From the NCBI RefSeq assembly GCF_000002425.4, contig NC_037271.1, positions 3,807,563-3,871,562 on the forward strand: DNA of 64,000 nucleotides, in the 5' to 3' direction. The notes under the pieces are model-generated. The model did no database searches. It was given only the letters and a program-made list of their open reading frames with translations, and was not told where the DNA came from. The position numbers and the translations under genes are program-made. This document shows, piece after piece, positions 1-14,600 of this stretch (the stretch's first letter is position 1; each line of letters opens with the position of its first letter). This stretch comes from Physcomitrium patens. Taxonomy: Eukaryota > Streptophyta > Bryopsida > Funariales > Funariaceae.

Positions 1-480
1 TCGAGAGAAGGTGCAAAACTCGTATCTGCGGCAGTTTATGTGAAGTATTCCGCTCATGTTCCCATTGACAATGGCATCGCAAATGTATCATTTAAATGGT
101 TCCGAGGTGAATAAGAAGCGCACAAGTGTCCTGCCATGACGTGGCTCAAAACCTGAATGCGGCAAAAAGTGACCACTGCGTTGGCATTAAGAGATGAGTA
201 GCTCATGGAAAGCAAAGTTTGAATGGAACACTGAGAATGCAACTCAATTTCTGTCCGCAGATGTAAAATAGCTCATCTTATCGATAATATAGTTATGCAC
301 ACGGCTGCAATTCATTTATTTAAAACGTAGCGTCCTTGACAATTGCTTAAAACTGAACTGTGGGATGGAATGGAGATGTTCATTGCCGTGGCCACTACGT
401 CACTGTTTGGTGATTTTGCACTGAAACATTGAAGGAAAGTAAATATTTTGATGTACTTGTAGCTTTCATTCCATAATTAT
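1..480. other. GC-richer unique DNA, possible gene edge
   Basis: This stretch is clearly less AT-rich than the next several kilobases and resembles the composition around the host gene at 48-54 kb. I see no retroelement motif and no convincing exon. A 62-residue minus-strand open frame (54-242) has no recognisable features. It could be a UTR or flank of a gene lying beyond the left edge. Confidence 0.3.
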
Positions 481-1859
481 TGAGAAGTTGTTCTTGGTTG
501 ATAAACTTGCATTTAGTAGCATGAAATTTGTAAAAAAAGTATTCCTTGATGTTAAAGTAAAGGAATAAAAATTATTTTTACTAAACTTAACGATGATGTG
601 TTTACAAAAAATTGTTCACATTTTGAAGAAGCATCAAGCATTCTTAAGGTGTGACTATTCAAAATTGTAACGTTATAATAACAAATTGATATTAGAAACA
701 TGATGCTAGGATGATTAAACTGATTTGTTTGATTCTGTTTTATTGTACATATTTAAGCCACAACATTTAAAGAATAGTTGTAAATAATAATTGAAGTAAT
801 AATTGTAAGCTTTAAGAAATATATGTAACAATAAGCTTTCTATACATCAAAGTATTAAAGTTGAGAGAATGTTGAAACCTATAAGACCATGAACTACAAC
901 ACAAATATTGTTTTTAGATTTTAACAAGGATTTAGTAAGAATGTTGGCCCGTATGTCAACAATGAAGTTAAATCTGAGCTTTGATAGTTTAAGTATAATT
1001 TTCTTCTTAAAAATTAATACTTGATATTAATATATTTAGATATTTTATATAATTAGAAATTCTAAGTGAAAATAATATAAGATTGGTTTTCTTTAGTAAT
1101 GAATATTTGAAAGTTGAAAAGTATAGCCAAGTTCTAATAGTAATACTTGAAGCCAAACTATTTATTTTGTGGCTATTGTTGTTACAATATATTTAGCTTT
1201 TGTAATTGAAATTGCAACAACAAGTTGTTGTTTTATTGTGCTAAGAGAAGAGATATTTATTGAGCTTAAATACAAAACTTAAAGTTGATTTTTGAATATC
1301 AATATCTCCTACATAGTTTGCATTATGCTATCCTTCTAAGTTGTAAGAAATGGAGGGTGAAAAATCCAAGCCATGATGAATAGGGCCACCATAAGCAATT
1401 TTTTTAAATTAATAATATTATGTTATATAAAATTAAATCAAAGAATATACTAAACATGTAGTTGTAAAAAAAATTTAACTTACTTTGAAGTTCTTCTTGT
1501 AATTAAAAATAATATTTGATGTATTTAAAATATTTTTTATAGCAATCATGAATCTTTTAAAATCTTTAAGTTAATGAATTTTTCTAAATAAATGAATCAA
1601 TCAATTAATAATTGAATATTTTTAGATAGCTTTGTTTAGATAATTTTAAATGTCATTTATAAGTTCTTTATTCATTTCTAAGATAGTTGAGTATATTCAA
1701 GCTTACAGATGTAGACTCTATTAACACTCTATAAGCCACTACTAATACTATCATTAGATGGTCTTACTTAGATAACTTCCAAAGTCATTTATATGGCTAT
1801 TATTCATCCCTAAGATAATTGAGTGTGTTTCAAGCTTTTGGATATGGACTCTACTAAGA
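481..1859. other. AT-rich DNA, nothing recognised
   Basis: No open frame, RNA gene or repeat could be supported. The composition is typical of decayed repeat DNA in this window. Confidence 0.5.
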
Positions 1860-2180
1860 CCATTTAAACATCAAATAATCTAAAAAAAATCCAAAAAAAC
1901 CTAAACAATCTTTATAAAAATTTCAAAACAAACTTATCAATTTTTTTATAAAATTTTAGTCAATTCCTTAAAATCCTAGAAAAATCTTAATTAAATTTTA
2001 ATCAATTTCTAACCAATTCCAAAATAATCCTAACTAAATTTTAATCAAAGCTTAACCAAATTCTTAAAAAACCTCATTCAAATTTTAACTAAATTCTTAC
2101 CAAATTCTAATATAATGTAAAATAATCTTAACTAAATAAAAACCAAATCTTAGTGAATTTTCAGTAAATCTAAAAGAAAA
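1860..2180. repeat. Degenerate short-unit AT-rich repeat
   Basis: Units of about 18-35 bp built on CCTAACTAAATTTTAATCAA and AACCAAATTCTTA recur here with many changes. Similar phrases occur at 7110-7210. Their reverse complements (TTAGGATTATATTTAAAATT and similar) occur at 11260-11560, so this is a dispersed family rather than a purely local tandem array. Its origin is unknown. Confidence 0.4.
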
Positions 2181-3700
2181 TAAAAATCCATATTACTTCT
2201 TAGTAAGTATTGATTTTATTTAACACTTTGCAAAAACTTTAAACTTTTAGTTGAAAAAATGAAAAATAAATTTGAAAAGAATCATATTTATTAATTGAAA
2301 GAAAAGTCAAAGATATTGATCAAGGATTAGACGACTTCTTTTCTTTAATCTAAATATTGAGTTTTTACTTACAATATTTCTTTCTTAAATTATAAAATTT
2401 CTTTCAAAACTTGTATAATTTTTAATATTTATGTTTGCTAATATGCCATTGAATTTTACTACAATCCAACTAGCAAATCATTTAGATCTTGAAAATTCTC
2501 ATTAGCTTTTAAATCTCTAATTTTAATATATTTGAATCCACTTGGACACCAAATACTCTTAATCTAACCATCTAATTGAATCCAAATTTACAAATACATC
2601 TAGCACAACTATTTTCATAAATTCACAAAATTTCACTTGTAGATGTACAACAAAATTCATAAAATTCTTTAAAATACAAATCCAATTTTACATTTTAAAA
2701 GCCAATGTCACCGCATTCTAATCTTGACTTTGTATAGCTTTTACAAAGTCATTACATACTCAAAACCCTCCAAAATAATGCTTATAAAAACCTTCTATGA
2801 TTAGTTTTCTATTTCCACTCTATAATTAAATAAAAAATCCTTCCAATACCATAGATACTTGATTGTGTGTCTTAAGATTAGATTTTGACCTTAGTTTACA
2901 ATCAATCTTATATAGATATAAATTTAAGTATTTTTTAGGAAAAAATTTACAAAAAATATGATTTATTTATAATTTAAGTTGCATGAAGTATTATTTTTTC
3001 TATTCTATCTTTTGTTGTCTTATTAGTGATCATAAAAATAAAATAGAAGCTCCATAATAAAATTTCTACTATCTTGTAATATTATATCTATAATTTTTAA
3101 ACTAATTTTTAACTATATTTTTATTAAATCACTTCTCGATTATTAGTCCTAACAACTTCTTTTACAAAACAAGAATTTTACAACACAACAATAGAGAATA
3201 TATTTTAAAGTAGTCCAAAAGAATGGTCCCATTGTCTAAAGCTAGATGATTGATAAAAGAGGCCAATTCAAAGTCGATAAAAGTGTCTAAGTATAATAAG
3301 TTATAAATGACATTTGCATAGGAAACATTAGAAATAAATTATCAATTAAAAAAATCTACAACTTTATTAATTAAAATTTTATAAAATTCATAATATATCT
3401 ATAAAAAAATTAACTACTAATAACATTACAAAAAATTAATGACTACTAAAATCAAGTACTATATCAAGTACTATATCAAGTAATGAACCAAAAAACTGAA
3501 TCTTCTAAAAGTCCAAGAACTCCAAGGGAACAAGCTTTTGAACAATACCATATATATATATATATATATATATATAGATATATCTATATATTTTATAAAA
3601 AAAATGAAATAAGAAGGAAAAGAATTGATAGAAAAAATGCTAAAAGAAAAGGACAACAAAATAAAAGAGAAGGTTCATTTTTAAGACCTTAGTTAAAAAA
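2181..3700. other. AT-rich DNA with a TA microsatellite
   Basis: No gene is supported. A TA dinucleotide run lies at about 3550-3590; the overlapping open frames across it on both strands (3471-3692) are products of the simple repeat. Confidence 0.5.
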
Positions 3701-6700
3701 TCTTATAGAAGATATAAGTTTTGGTAGTAAAGATAAACAAATTTAATAAGTATTGATAATATCAGCAAAGAAAAAAGAAAAAGTTCTTCTATCATAGAAA
3801 AATTTACTAAAGAAATTACTCCAATTTAGACAAATTCAATTATAAGTATAAAACCAAGATGATTTTTAATATAATCTTCTAGTTTATCTATACCATTACA
3901 ACAAAGGATATAAACTAATTTGGCACTTATAATTAAACATAAAAAATTTGGGTTATCTAAATATAAAAAAAAGGGTGATTTAGACATTTATATAAGGAAA
4001 TTCAATAATGTTTGTTATGCTAATAGAAAAACAACAAATAAAGATAGGTTAACTATTTTTTTTAGTCACACTTAAAAATTGAGCCTTTGAGTGGTATATC
4101 CGATATCCTATAGGACACTTTATTACTTGGAAAGAAATTTAAGATAAATTTATTATTTGATTAAAAAAAAAAAGAATAATGGAGAAATTATTGATAGTCT
4201 TTTATATCTTAAGAAAAATAATAGTGAAGATGTAATTTTTTTTTTAAAAAAAAAGTAATATAGGAAGCTAATAAACTTATTCCTTAATCTCAAATTTTTT
4301 TAAAAAGACATGGTTCTTGAATGAATGGACACATTAGAAAAAGCTTTATAATTAGCAAGAAAGGTAGAATTAAGTATATATAGAAAAAAAAACTATGATA
4401 CAGATTCTAAAGATTCAAGTGATGACTTAGATGAAGAAGAAAGGAAAAAAAAGAATAAAAATATAACTAAAGAAGATTTAAAAAAATTAAAAGAGGAGAT
4501 GGTTTAATCAACAATTGATTCAAAATAATTTAGGATAGATGTAGTTTTTTGTAAATACAATAATAAAATATATTTTTTTTGAAATGTCATTTAAGATTTT
4601 GTACAAATAATAACACACACATGTATCAAATCAAAAACTGTACATATAATTGACATTATTAGGATAAGAATTTAGTATTTAATCAAGTACAACTATAGTT
4701 ATGTAATATATATATATATATATATGTAAAATAAAAAAAAAAAAAAAACTTATGAAAAGAAATTTATCTATGAATCAAGACAGGAGTCAAGGACCCTCAA
4801 ATCAGCAATATTATGGGAGGGAGGATACTATAAGAAATAATAATTACAAAAGAAAAGATAGATATCCTTATAGAGATGGATAAAAACATAATTATTATAA
4901 AGATAGACTAAGGCTGAAGTATGAAGAAAGATATGAAAGAGACATGAATGCAAATTCATCAAGGAAGGATTATAAGAATCAAGCATAAGGAGGTAGTAAT
5001 CTTAAATATTATTAGTACCATCTAAATAGATATATAAAAATATTTTGTTAATTATAACCTAAACATAAAAAAGAAGCCAAAGAGGTACAGGAATAAGAAA
5101 AGCTTATTATAACTACAAATATAATAATTCCAAAAGTTTGTATAATAACTTGGATTTAAAGATATAAAAATAGAGTTGACAATAAAATATCAAGTAGTAA
5201 TAATAGTGATGAAAAAGATGAAGATAGAAATAGGGAGCAACTTAAGTTGATTAATTTAGAAATATTAAAAGAAAAAATCTTAAGAATGAAAGAAGGATAT
5301 ATTAGAGTGTAATTAAAGAAGTTCAATAATTACAAAAATAATTTTAAAAACTCCAATATTGGAAAAAAAAATTTAAAAATATAGAGGAAGAAATATAAAA
5401 ACATAATATAAATAATAATAAAAAAGATTAAAAAAAGATAAGAGAATTAAAAATATTATAGAAGAATTATTTTATGAAACAAAAGTAAATCTAATAATAA
5501 GATAATTATTAGAGTTAGCTCCGTATTACAAAAAGAATGTTGTAGAAACATTTCTTCTTGAATTGAATATTAAACCAACATATCATAAGCTTAAAATATT
5601 ATAAGTTAAGATTATGAAATAAAAATTCTTATAAATATTTTAAAAATTAAAAATGATATTATACAAAATATTTTATTAGATTAATGTTCAAAAATAAATA
5701 TCATCACAACTGAATTGTTTAAAGAACTTAATTAAAATCAAATTGAACTAACACCTTTAACAATCAAAATGGCAAATCAACAAAAAATAACACCAATGAG
5801 AATCATTAGGAACTTACAAATATAAATAAGAGAATTTACTTATAACATCACAATAATAATTATAAAAATGGAGCTAAAAATTCATAACTTTTCTATATTA
5901 TTAGGTCGACCATAGCTTAACTAAACAAAATTTAAATAAGATTGGGTGAAAAATACTTTAATTATTTTTTTTATATAAAAAAAAAAAAAGGATAAATACA
6001 TAAAAATGTCCATATCCTCCACCATTAAAATGTCCTACACATTTTAAATGTGATGATTAGAAAAGATGTTTAATTGATGAAGAGAAAAAAGTTGTTTATG
6101 AAACAGCACTTTTATTGTATCCCATAGCTGATATTGAATTATCTAAATTAAAAACGATGTTAAGTTACAATTCTAACTTAAGAGAAACAATAACACAAAA
6201 TGATAAAGAACCTAAGGAAAAAAAAATCATGAATTAACAAAATCAAAAAGAAAATTGATAAAATATCTTGATTATTTTTATAAATAAAAAATGGAGACAA
6301 GAGAATTGGATACAATTCCAACAAATGTAGTCAAGAGAAAATCTAGTAATGGTTGGACTAGCAATGAGAAGGAACAAGTAGATGAAGTAAATTTGGGAAT
6401 TAAAGCTCAACTTAAAATAAAGGAAGTAATTTGTCTTAAGTAATTTATCTTAAGTAATGAGAAAAAGTAGAAAAAATGATAAAGAATACAAGGAAAAATT
6501 AACAAAATTATTAAAAGAATACAAAGATACTTTTATATAGAACTATAAAGATTTCAAAGGTTTCCTTATTTATATTTGTAATCACCAAATTGAACTTGAA
6601 TTTAATGCACAATTAATCAAATAAGAAAGATTTAAAATAAATCCAATTTATGCCACTAAAATCAAGGAAGAGATTGATAAATTACTTAAGATAATAATTA

Positions 6701-7090
6701 TTTATCCTATAGATTAAAAAAATGGCTAATCTCAGTACTAATTATTTCTAAAAAAAAATGAAAAACTCCAATTTTGTATTGACTATAGAAAATTTAATGA
6801 AGTCACAAAAACAAACTCTTTTTTATTACCTTTCACTAATATAATACTTGAAATTGTAGCAAGATACAAAATTTATTGTATGTTGTATAGATTTAGTGTT
6901 TATAATCAAATTCCAATGGTTATAAAGGATCAGCTCAAAACTTATTTCATTATGGTGTTGTATTCTATGAAGTTTGTCTAAGAATGCACTAGACACCTAA
7001 TTATAGAAGCTCAAAACTTATTTCATTATGGTGTTTTATTCCATGAAGTTTGTCTAAGAATACATTAAATATCTAATTATAGAAGGTAAA
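3700..7090 (+). mobile_element. Remnant H: decayed Tat/Athila-like Ty3/gypsy
   Basis: Traces of gypsy proteins occur in the expected order on the plus strand. A Gag-like AFEWY motif followed by a WKEI segment lies near 4085-4140. A protease-like block ending in LLGRP lies near 5690-5950. A reverse-transcriptase N-terminal block (INPIYATKIKEEIDKLL, then NFVLTIENLMK) lies near 6480-6900. The RT phrasing matches element D and other plant Tat/Athila elements, not the chromodomain elements. It has very many breaks, is extremely AT-rich and has no recognisable LTRs. It is an old fossil, among the most decayed in the window. Confidence 0.65.
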
Positions 7091-7199
7091 ATAGAAATTG
7101 CAACAATAAGGTCTTAAAAATTCTAATAGAATTCTAAATAAACTCCAATTAAATCCTAACAATATTAATCAAATTTTAATAAAATCCAAAAGAATTTAA

Positions 7200-8745
7200 C
7201 CAAATCCAAAACAAATTTGTAAGAGCTATATGCCATAATGAAGGCACAGTTGAAAAAAGCTCAAAAAAAAGAAAAGATCAAAGTGGATGCATATTTTAAG
7301 GAACAACAATAATTTAATGTGGGTGATAAGATATAATTACTTTGTTGTAATATCAAGACTATTTGTCTTTGTGACAAGTTGGATTATCATAAACTTGGAC
7401 CTTTTTCTATATATAAATAAATCAATCTAGTTGCTTATCAATTACACCTATCAAAGCCAATGACAATCCATGTAGTATTTCATGTTTCTCTTTTTGAGCC
7501 ATATAAGATAATAGATATAGCAAAAAGATGATAAGTACTACATCTTTCTATAGAAATAAATAATAACAAAGAATTTGAGGTTGAAGAAATCTTAGATTTA
7601 ATGTAGTACTAAAATAGATTAAAATATATTATTTATTGGTATAAATATGATATTAATGAATACACATGAAAGTAAGCCAAAAATCTTACAAATATAGTAA
7701 AAAAGATTGATACTTTTTATTAACAACATCCATCAAATTTAAAACAAAGTATAATAAATCATTGTTATAAAAGAAGTATAGTTTAAGAAAGATTGCATTC
7801 AATCTTTTATCTTTGTTTGTAGTTTTTGTTTATTTTTAATACTAAAGAGAAAGAGAACCAACAGTCAACAGATTCATTTCAAGAGCCATTGTTTTTTAAA
7901 TTATCAAATAAGACATTATAATTATTACAACCTTTTAGACAATATAATTGAGATGAAAAACTTCAAGAATAATATGTTTTTTCTTGAATAGATGGGAAGA
8001 TATAATGCATTTGATATTACAATCTTGGAAGAGTCTCTTGATGTTTGGTGATTTTATTAGAAGTAGGAACAACTCCTAATGATGCTACAGATATTCTGTT
8101 TGAAGAAAGTCATAAAGGCTTTAATAATGATGAAATATTAAGGTGGAATTTTTGTTCTAAAATAAGATATTATTGATGGTTGAGTAGACCTATTAACTAC
8201 CTTTAAAAAAAATGATGATTATAATATGTAGCAAATACATTTTGCCGCATCTTGGACTTCCTTAATATGTGATCACTGCTCCTTATCAAACTTGCATCTA
8301 AAAGGAGACGGGCAATAATATCAAGACATATTTATAATTACTTGGATAATATGAATAGGTAAAAATAGATAAAATTTAATTAATTTGATAATATCTTATA
8401 ATTTTACTTTTATACATATCTTTAAGTGATTGATAGATTAAAAAATGGGCCAATAAGTTAGCCGCGTGTTTCATATATTGGTAGCTTGTAGTATAAGCTA
8501 ATGATATGGTATACATATAAAAAACTTATCTTATAAGTTAAGTCATATAACTCACAAATTAGACATGTTTTGGAGGTCCTGTAGAACATTGCCAAATAGT
8601 TCTTATATAGATAGTATAAATAGAGGCAAGAATGAAGCCTTCTTCACTCTTATCAATTCATTTTTTGCTTATAGTCTAGTTTCAAGGATTTTTAGTTTTC
8701 TTTTCTTTTCTTTTCTTTTGGCAATAGCCATTTTAGTTTCTTTTT
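7200..8745 (+). mobile_element. Remnant G: 3' end of a chromodomain Ty3/gypsy
   Basis: The segment at 7220-7740 matches the integrase C-terminal and chromodomain region of element C (61900-62390). Shared phrases include LDYHKLGPFSIY, HVVFHVSLFEPYK and FEVEEILDL. It is followed by the same 3' untranslated stretch and an LTR, in C's order. The 5' two-thirds of the element is not present here. It has many breaks and is old; it abuts remnant H. Confidence 0.75.
8319..8745 (+). repeat. LTR of remnant G, truncated at its right end
   Basis: It aligns with the LTRs of element C, starting TATCAAGACATATT versus TGTCATGGACATAT. It shares the landmarks ACATGTTTTGGAGGTCCT, AGAGGCAAGAATGAAGCC and GGCAATAGCCATT. 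A purine-rich tract (AAAGGAGACGGG) immediately upstream corresponds to the polypurine tract before C's 3' LTR. Similarity fades near 8745, short of the expected LTR end. Confidence 0.75.
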
Positions 8746-9143
8746 AATATATATATTTCTTTATTTTAATTTTTTTACCTTAAAAAAATATATATTATTA
8801 TCTAAAAAATATAGATTTTATAAATAAAATAAAATTTTAAATTTTATTATTAAATATCACCTTTAAAAATATATAGGAGAAAAAATAAAAATAAAATAAA
8901 AATAAAATCTTAGTTTTAGATTTTAATTTATTATATTATTTATATATTATAACATATTATTAAAAAGAGAGCATATAAGTACATTTTACTACATATAATT
9001 GTAAAAAAAAAATCAAGAATAAATAGTTTTAAAATTTAATATATAAGCTTAAATCATAATGGTTTTTTTTTAACAAATCACATCAAATTTGATTTTTTTA
9101 ACATACACAAAAGAATTCTATAAAAACATTCTTTTGATTATAT

Positions 9144-9199
<56 letters not shown>

Positions 9200-9551
9200 T
9201 TTTAACATGCTTAAGAAGAAAAAAAAATCTAAAATATTTTTTCATTTTTTATCTTACTAGCTAATTTTTATTTTAATAAGTTTTTAGATATTTTTTTGGA
9301 ATTCTGAATTATTTCATAAAAACAAAAAAAAATATTTAATTAAAGTCAAATGATATTTGTAAATATAGTATATTTTACTCATATTTCTTAGATTTTAATA
9401 AATATACATATGTGTATATATATATATATATTATATATATATATATATAATGTTTAAATATGATATTATTAATTCATTGGGATATAAAAACTATGATAAT
9501 GTACTATACAACAACTTAAAATTAAAATATTAAATCTTTAACCTAAAAATT

Positions 9552-9589
<38 letters not shown>

Positions 9590-10241
9590 TAAAAATATTT
9601 GATTTTTATCCTAATTAGATTAAGTTAACAATAATTTATTCTAATTAAATAATATTATTAAATTTCAAATTAAAAAAATATATTTTAAAAAATTTAAACA
9701 CTATAAAAAAGATTTTAAAATCATATAATAACCTTATGTAATTTTGAATATACTCCAAGAAAATTTTAAAAATTATTTAATTTTTTTATATATATAAAGA
9801 CAACTATACATACACCTATAAATTTTATATTAAAAAAAACAGTATTAAACAAAAATTGATGTGATATTAAAAACTCAAAATTATATATATATATATATAT
9901 TCTTTAGTTTGCATACATTGATTTAAATTCACATTCTTGATGTATATCATTTTGCATATTTCTACAAAACTTTTGGATCAAAATTTAGATTATTTATTAT
10001 TAAACTAAGTTTAATTTATATATATAATAAAAAATAATCTATATATATAATGATAAAAAAAGTTACTATAAAATCTATAAATTTAAATTTTATAAAAAAA
10101 TGATAATTTTCTTTTGAATTTTTATATAAGTAATTTTAAAAAAATCTTGTGAAATTATATTAAAAAAAGAAAAAAAAGATAAGATAGTATGAAATTAGAA
10201 TAATTAAAAAAAATTATAAGAAGATATTTTAATTAAAATAA

Positions 10242-10279
<38 letters not shown>

Positions 10280-11169
10280 TTTTTTTAAAATACAAGGAAT
10301 ACAATATGCTGGTGAGTTTTTAATCACTATCTTCAAATTACATTATTTAGGCGAAATTAAATAAAATAAATACTAAAAAGTATTTTTAATAGTAAAATAG
10401 TTAAAGCTTTATTATGTTAATATCTAATTCATTATAATCAAATAATATTTATTCTTTTAATTTATTTTTAAAAATTAATGTAGATTTTTAGATTTTTAGA
10501 TTTTAAATAAGGTATTACTATTACTATTTCAATTTCTGCTATTGCAGCTTGAACTTGCTATCTACTACATGTTACCATGGTTTTTGCTAATGCCACCACA
10601 AGTTGCCTTAAATTGAAATAGTACATCACAAAGCACATCTTTCAACCATTGGTGTTGTTACCAAAACTAATTTTATCAATTAATGAGTCTTAATTACTCC
10701 CATTGGTCTTCATTTGTTGAAGTCTCAAATATAGAGTCTAAAGCATTACTTAATTCTTTAATATAAGCATTTAAAAATATAAATATTCACTTATTTACCT
10801 ATTTAGACTTAGTTTTTAAATAAATAATATTTAAATATTTTTTCTAATGTGCAAAATGCTACTTTCTTCTACAATGTTTGACCAAGTTTGTTTGCATTAT
10901 TTAAGGTCAATCATTCAATTAGATTAAAATATATGAGGATTTTTTTGAATTATGGTCTTAAAAATCCGAGATTTAGGATCAATGAGTGCTTCCAAGATTG
11001 AATGATATCTACTAATTAGATTGAAGCAAAATTTTGTAAAAGCAATTAAAACTTGAATATCTACACACAATCAAATTTTAAGAGCGATTGAATAGTTCAG
11101 CAAAAAGAAATCAATATTGAAAGATCAACATTTAAGTCAAAAAAAGAGAGCGGCTGATAACCAAGAGGT
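8746..11169. other. AT-rich DNA with several TA microsatellites
   Basis: No gene is supported. Long TA runs lie at about 9148-9196, 9416-9450, 9555-9587, 9882-9900 and 10243-10277. The remainder is low-complexity AT DNA. Confidence 0.5.
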
Positions 11170-11635
11170 TTTAGAAGATTTTCTTGCAATTGGTAAGTCC
11201 AATTCATCTCAAATTTTGTATACTTGTTAGTTGCTTGTTGGTTGAAATCGAGATGAAATTTTAGTTAGGATTATATTTAAAATTTTATTAGAATTTATTT
11301 AGGATTTATTTAGAATTTATATTTTTTATATTTTTTAGTATTATTTAAAGATTATTATTATTTCTTTTAAATTTTATTTTTATATTTCTTAAAAATTTCT
11401 TTGTTGTTTATCTTTGAGATTAATCTAGGATTTCTTTCTAATTCTTCTGTAATTTTTTTAAAATTTATTTTGAATTGGTTAAAGTTTGATTAGGATTATT
11501 AAAGATTACTTAAAGTTTATTTAAGATTCTATTAGATTTGATAGAATTGGTCTTGCATTTCTACTTACCTTCCACAATTAAATGCCCGGTGCATTCTCAA
11601 GCAAGAACATACATAATAGGACAATGCTAGTGATT
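11170..11635 (+). repeat. Tail fragment related to repeat family E
   Basis: The right end carries CTTCCACAATTAAATGCCCG followed by GTGCATTCTCAAGCAAGA. These are the diagnostic 3' phrases of the E repeats at 34.6-39.9 kb. The left end shares ATTTTCTTGCAA...GGTAAG with E, and a low-complexity T/A stretch lies between them, as in E. The rest of an E unit is not recognisable upstream, so this is an old fragment or a related family. Confidence 0.5.
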
Positions 11636-14600
11636 GAAAAAAGTATTGTATGGTGTACAATATAAGTTTATCGCAACTTATGATAGCATTAGCTTAAACC
11701 ATGGTAGCATAAGGTAGTTGGCAAATTGTGGTGGCAATAGAAAAACTTATAGTGGCAACAATAACACTCTTTTCATTCACAATAACTTTTTATATTTTTT
11801 TTCTTTAAATAATTTTTATTTTTCTAATAGTATTAATAAAAAATAAAAATATTTCATTTTTTATTTCTAAATAATTTTAATTTTTTAAATATTTTACAAG
11901 CTTTTAAATTATTTTTATTTTATTTTTTAGTTTAAGATGATTAATAATTTTAAACTTTATATATAACTTATATAATTAATTTTCATTCTTGATTAAATAT
12001 AAATATATTATAATTATATAAATTATAAATTATAAACTTAAAAATAAATAAATTTAAAAAAATATTTCATTCATTATTTTAATAAGTCTTATTAAAAATG
12101 TTTTTAAAAGAAGATGTCCACATGCAGCTTGACTACTCTTTTTCAAGCTTGTCCCTTTCTATATGTTAACTAAGCTTTTGAATTATGAGCAATTCAAATT
12201 TAATACTAAGAAAAAATAGGCAATGATCTGGTGGTGGTATATGTCAACTACCACTAGTCAACTTTAAACCCTAAAACTTGGCTATTCCTATTGTATACCT
12301 AGATGATAAGAAGAGAACTTTGGAAAGATTGTATGGCTACATTAATTAAGATCAATTAAAATCTAAAATTCTTGTAGATTATATTATAAATGATAACAAA
12401 TTTTATCACTCTAAGATAACATTCAACTTTTTTTATTAATTTTTATTAATATTATTATTTATAAATTTAATAATTTAGTATTTTATACAACAATGAAGTA
12501 GGTTAATAATTGTTTTATCACTTTAAGCATTTAGGCAGTACAGATTATTTTGTGAGGTTGTGCTTAAGATCAAATTTAAGAAGAAAGTATAAAAATTCAA
12601 TGCAACTAAAGAATTTCTACATCATGTAATTTTTTATTAACATTTGTGGCTTTTTAAGAGGTAGTTGCAATCAAACTATGTTATAATATAATAACAAATC
12701 CTTGCAAGTTTTCACTTGTCAATGCCATGCCTTGACTTTATAGAAATGTTTGGATATTTATAAAGATTTGATATGTGAAGGCTAAGGATGTAATCCACAA
12801 TGCATCTAAAACATTTGTTACTTATGAAGATGATATTTTAATTGAAGCAAATATTATATTAGATGCCATTAATTATTTCAAGCCTTTAATAAAATATGAC
12901 AAAACTTTTCATCTAAGTTATCAAATTTCTTATAAAAATTATTCTAAGATGTGTAAACTAATATATTCATGAATATCAATGCTTAAAATTATTACACTAA
13001 TTCCAAAAGCATCTTTGATAAACAAAAAATCCTTCAATATTGATATTTAAAGATATTTATTATTAATTTGGTTTAAATAGAATTTTATATATTATTTCTT
13101 TATTCTTGTATTTTGTATCTATTTTTTTATAAATTTAGATAATAAAAATTGATATTTTTAATACAAGTAAATTAAATTCACTATATTCTTGAAATTTGGA
13201 TCTTCAAATGTCATAATCAAATGAAGAATCTTTTATAAAATATTCTTATTAATATTCTATTAATTATACTTTTATTAGTATAAATTGATTCTTTACTTCT
13301 ATTTCTTATCTTTTAAATTAAATTAAATTTTAATAATAGATAGTATTTTATATTTTAATAAAAATCATAAAACAGATTTAATATTTATATAAATTACTAA
13401 TTTATGTAAATAACCTATTATTTATAGATTTATAAATCTTTTATATATACAATGATTGATAAATTATACAAGATAATTTAGAACTATCAAATTTTTTGTA
13501 TGCTATGTTATTTTCAATTAATCATATAATATTTTAGATGAGTTCTTCATAGAAATTTATAGTTTTTATGCATAAATATCAAAACTAGTCTATATGAAAC
13601 ATCTCTGAACTTAATTTTTTTATAAAAAATTATTATTATTATTATGTTTTAAATAGTGAATTAATAAAAATTAATAAAAATTAAAAAATATAAATAAAAT
13701 TACTATTAATTATTTATACAAAAAATAATATATGTCATATAATAAATTAGTTTAAAAAATAAAATAAAATAAAGACCTATAGAATTATACAATCATTTAG
13801 ATAAAATTTTACTAATTTTTTTTAAGAATTTGAATAATTTCTTTTATTTGCAATACCACCTAAAAATAGTTTTAGACTCTATCATTTTTTTAAACTAACA
13901 TTTTTAATACTAGAATCTCTCAATCTAAAAAATATTTGTAATTATTTTTTTGTTTGTTTGTTTTGTTTTGTTTTGTTTTGTTTTTTTTTTTTTTTCAACT
14001 TGTGATTGATTGCAATTCAAGCTCCTTACTAGCTATTTAATTAATAAGCTTTTTACATGTAGCTTCATCACTTGCCATATTTTTCATTGCTCTAATAGTA
14101 GGATGCTCTAAAAACACAACATTGGAATCCAACAACCTATCTATGGTATTTGAACATCCAAAATCAAGTCCATTTTTTAGAGTTGTGATATAAAGAATAT
14201 AATTGATATAATTTTTTTTTAGAAAAAATTTGGATCTTTTCTTTGACTAGACCATTTTAATCAAATGTTCTTATGGGATTGCTTATAATGTGGTGCATGT
14301 AGCTATTTTAAAAAATAATAACATACCACAATTCTTTACATGTAACAAGCATTAGGATTTTAGTAAAATAAGAGCCATCTACAATACACGCACATTTTCT
14401 TGTCAATAGATATCTCCATCAGTATTTCATTTGTCTCACAAATTATAAACACTAATCAATCTAATTTTCATCCCAAGCATTATTAAATCCAAGCAAACAA
14501 AGCCTCATCTTATCTCAACCATGGTTGTTAGTATTGCGTGATAATCATTGAAAGATCCATGTCTTTTCTCTTACATACATATTCACAATCTATGACATTG
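11636..14600. other. AT-rich DNA, nothing firmly recognised
   Basis: There is one 65-codon open frame at 12775-12972, without any motif, and no RNA gene or clear repeat. Scattered less AT-rich phrases (12120-12320, 14040-14200) suggest eroded repeats that I could not classify. Confidence 0.4.

Noticed and set aside
12775-12972. 65-codon open frame in AT-rich DNA
   Set aside because: It has no motif, no neighbours and local composition. It is not supported as a gene.
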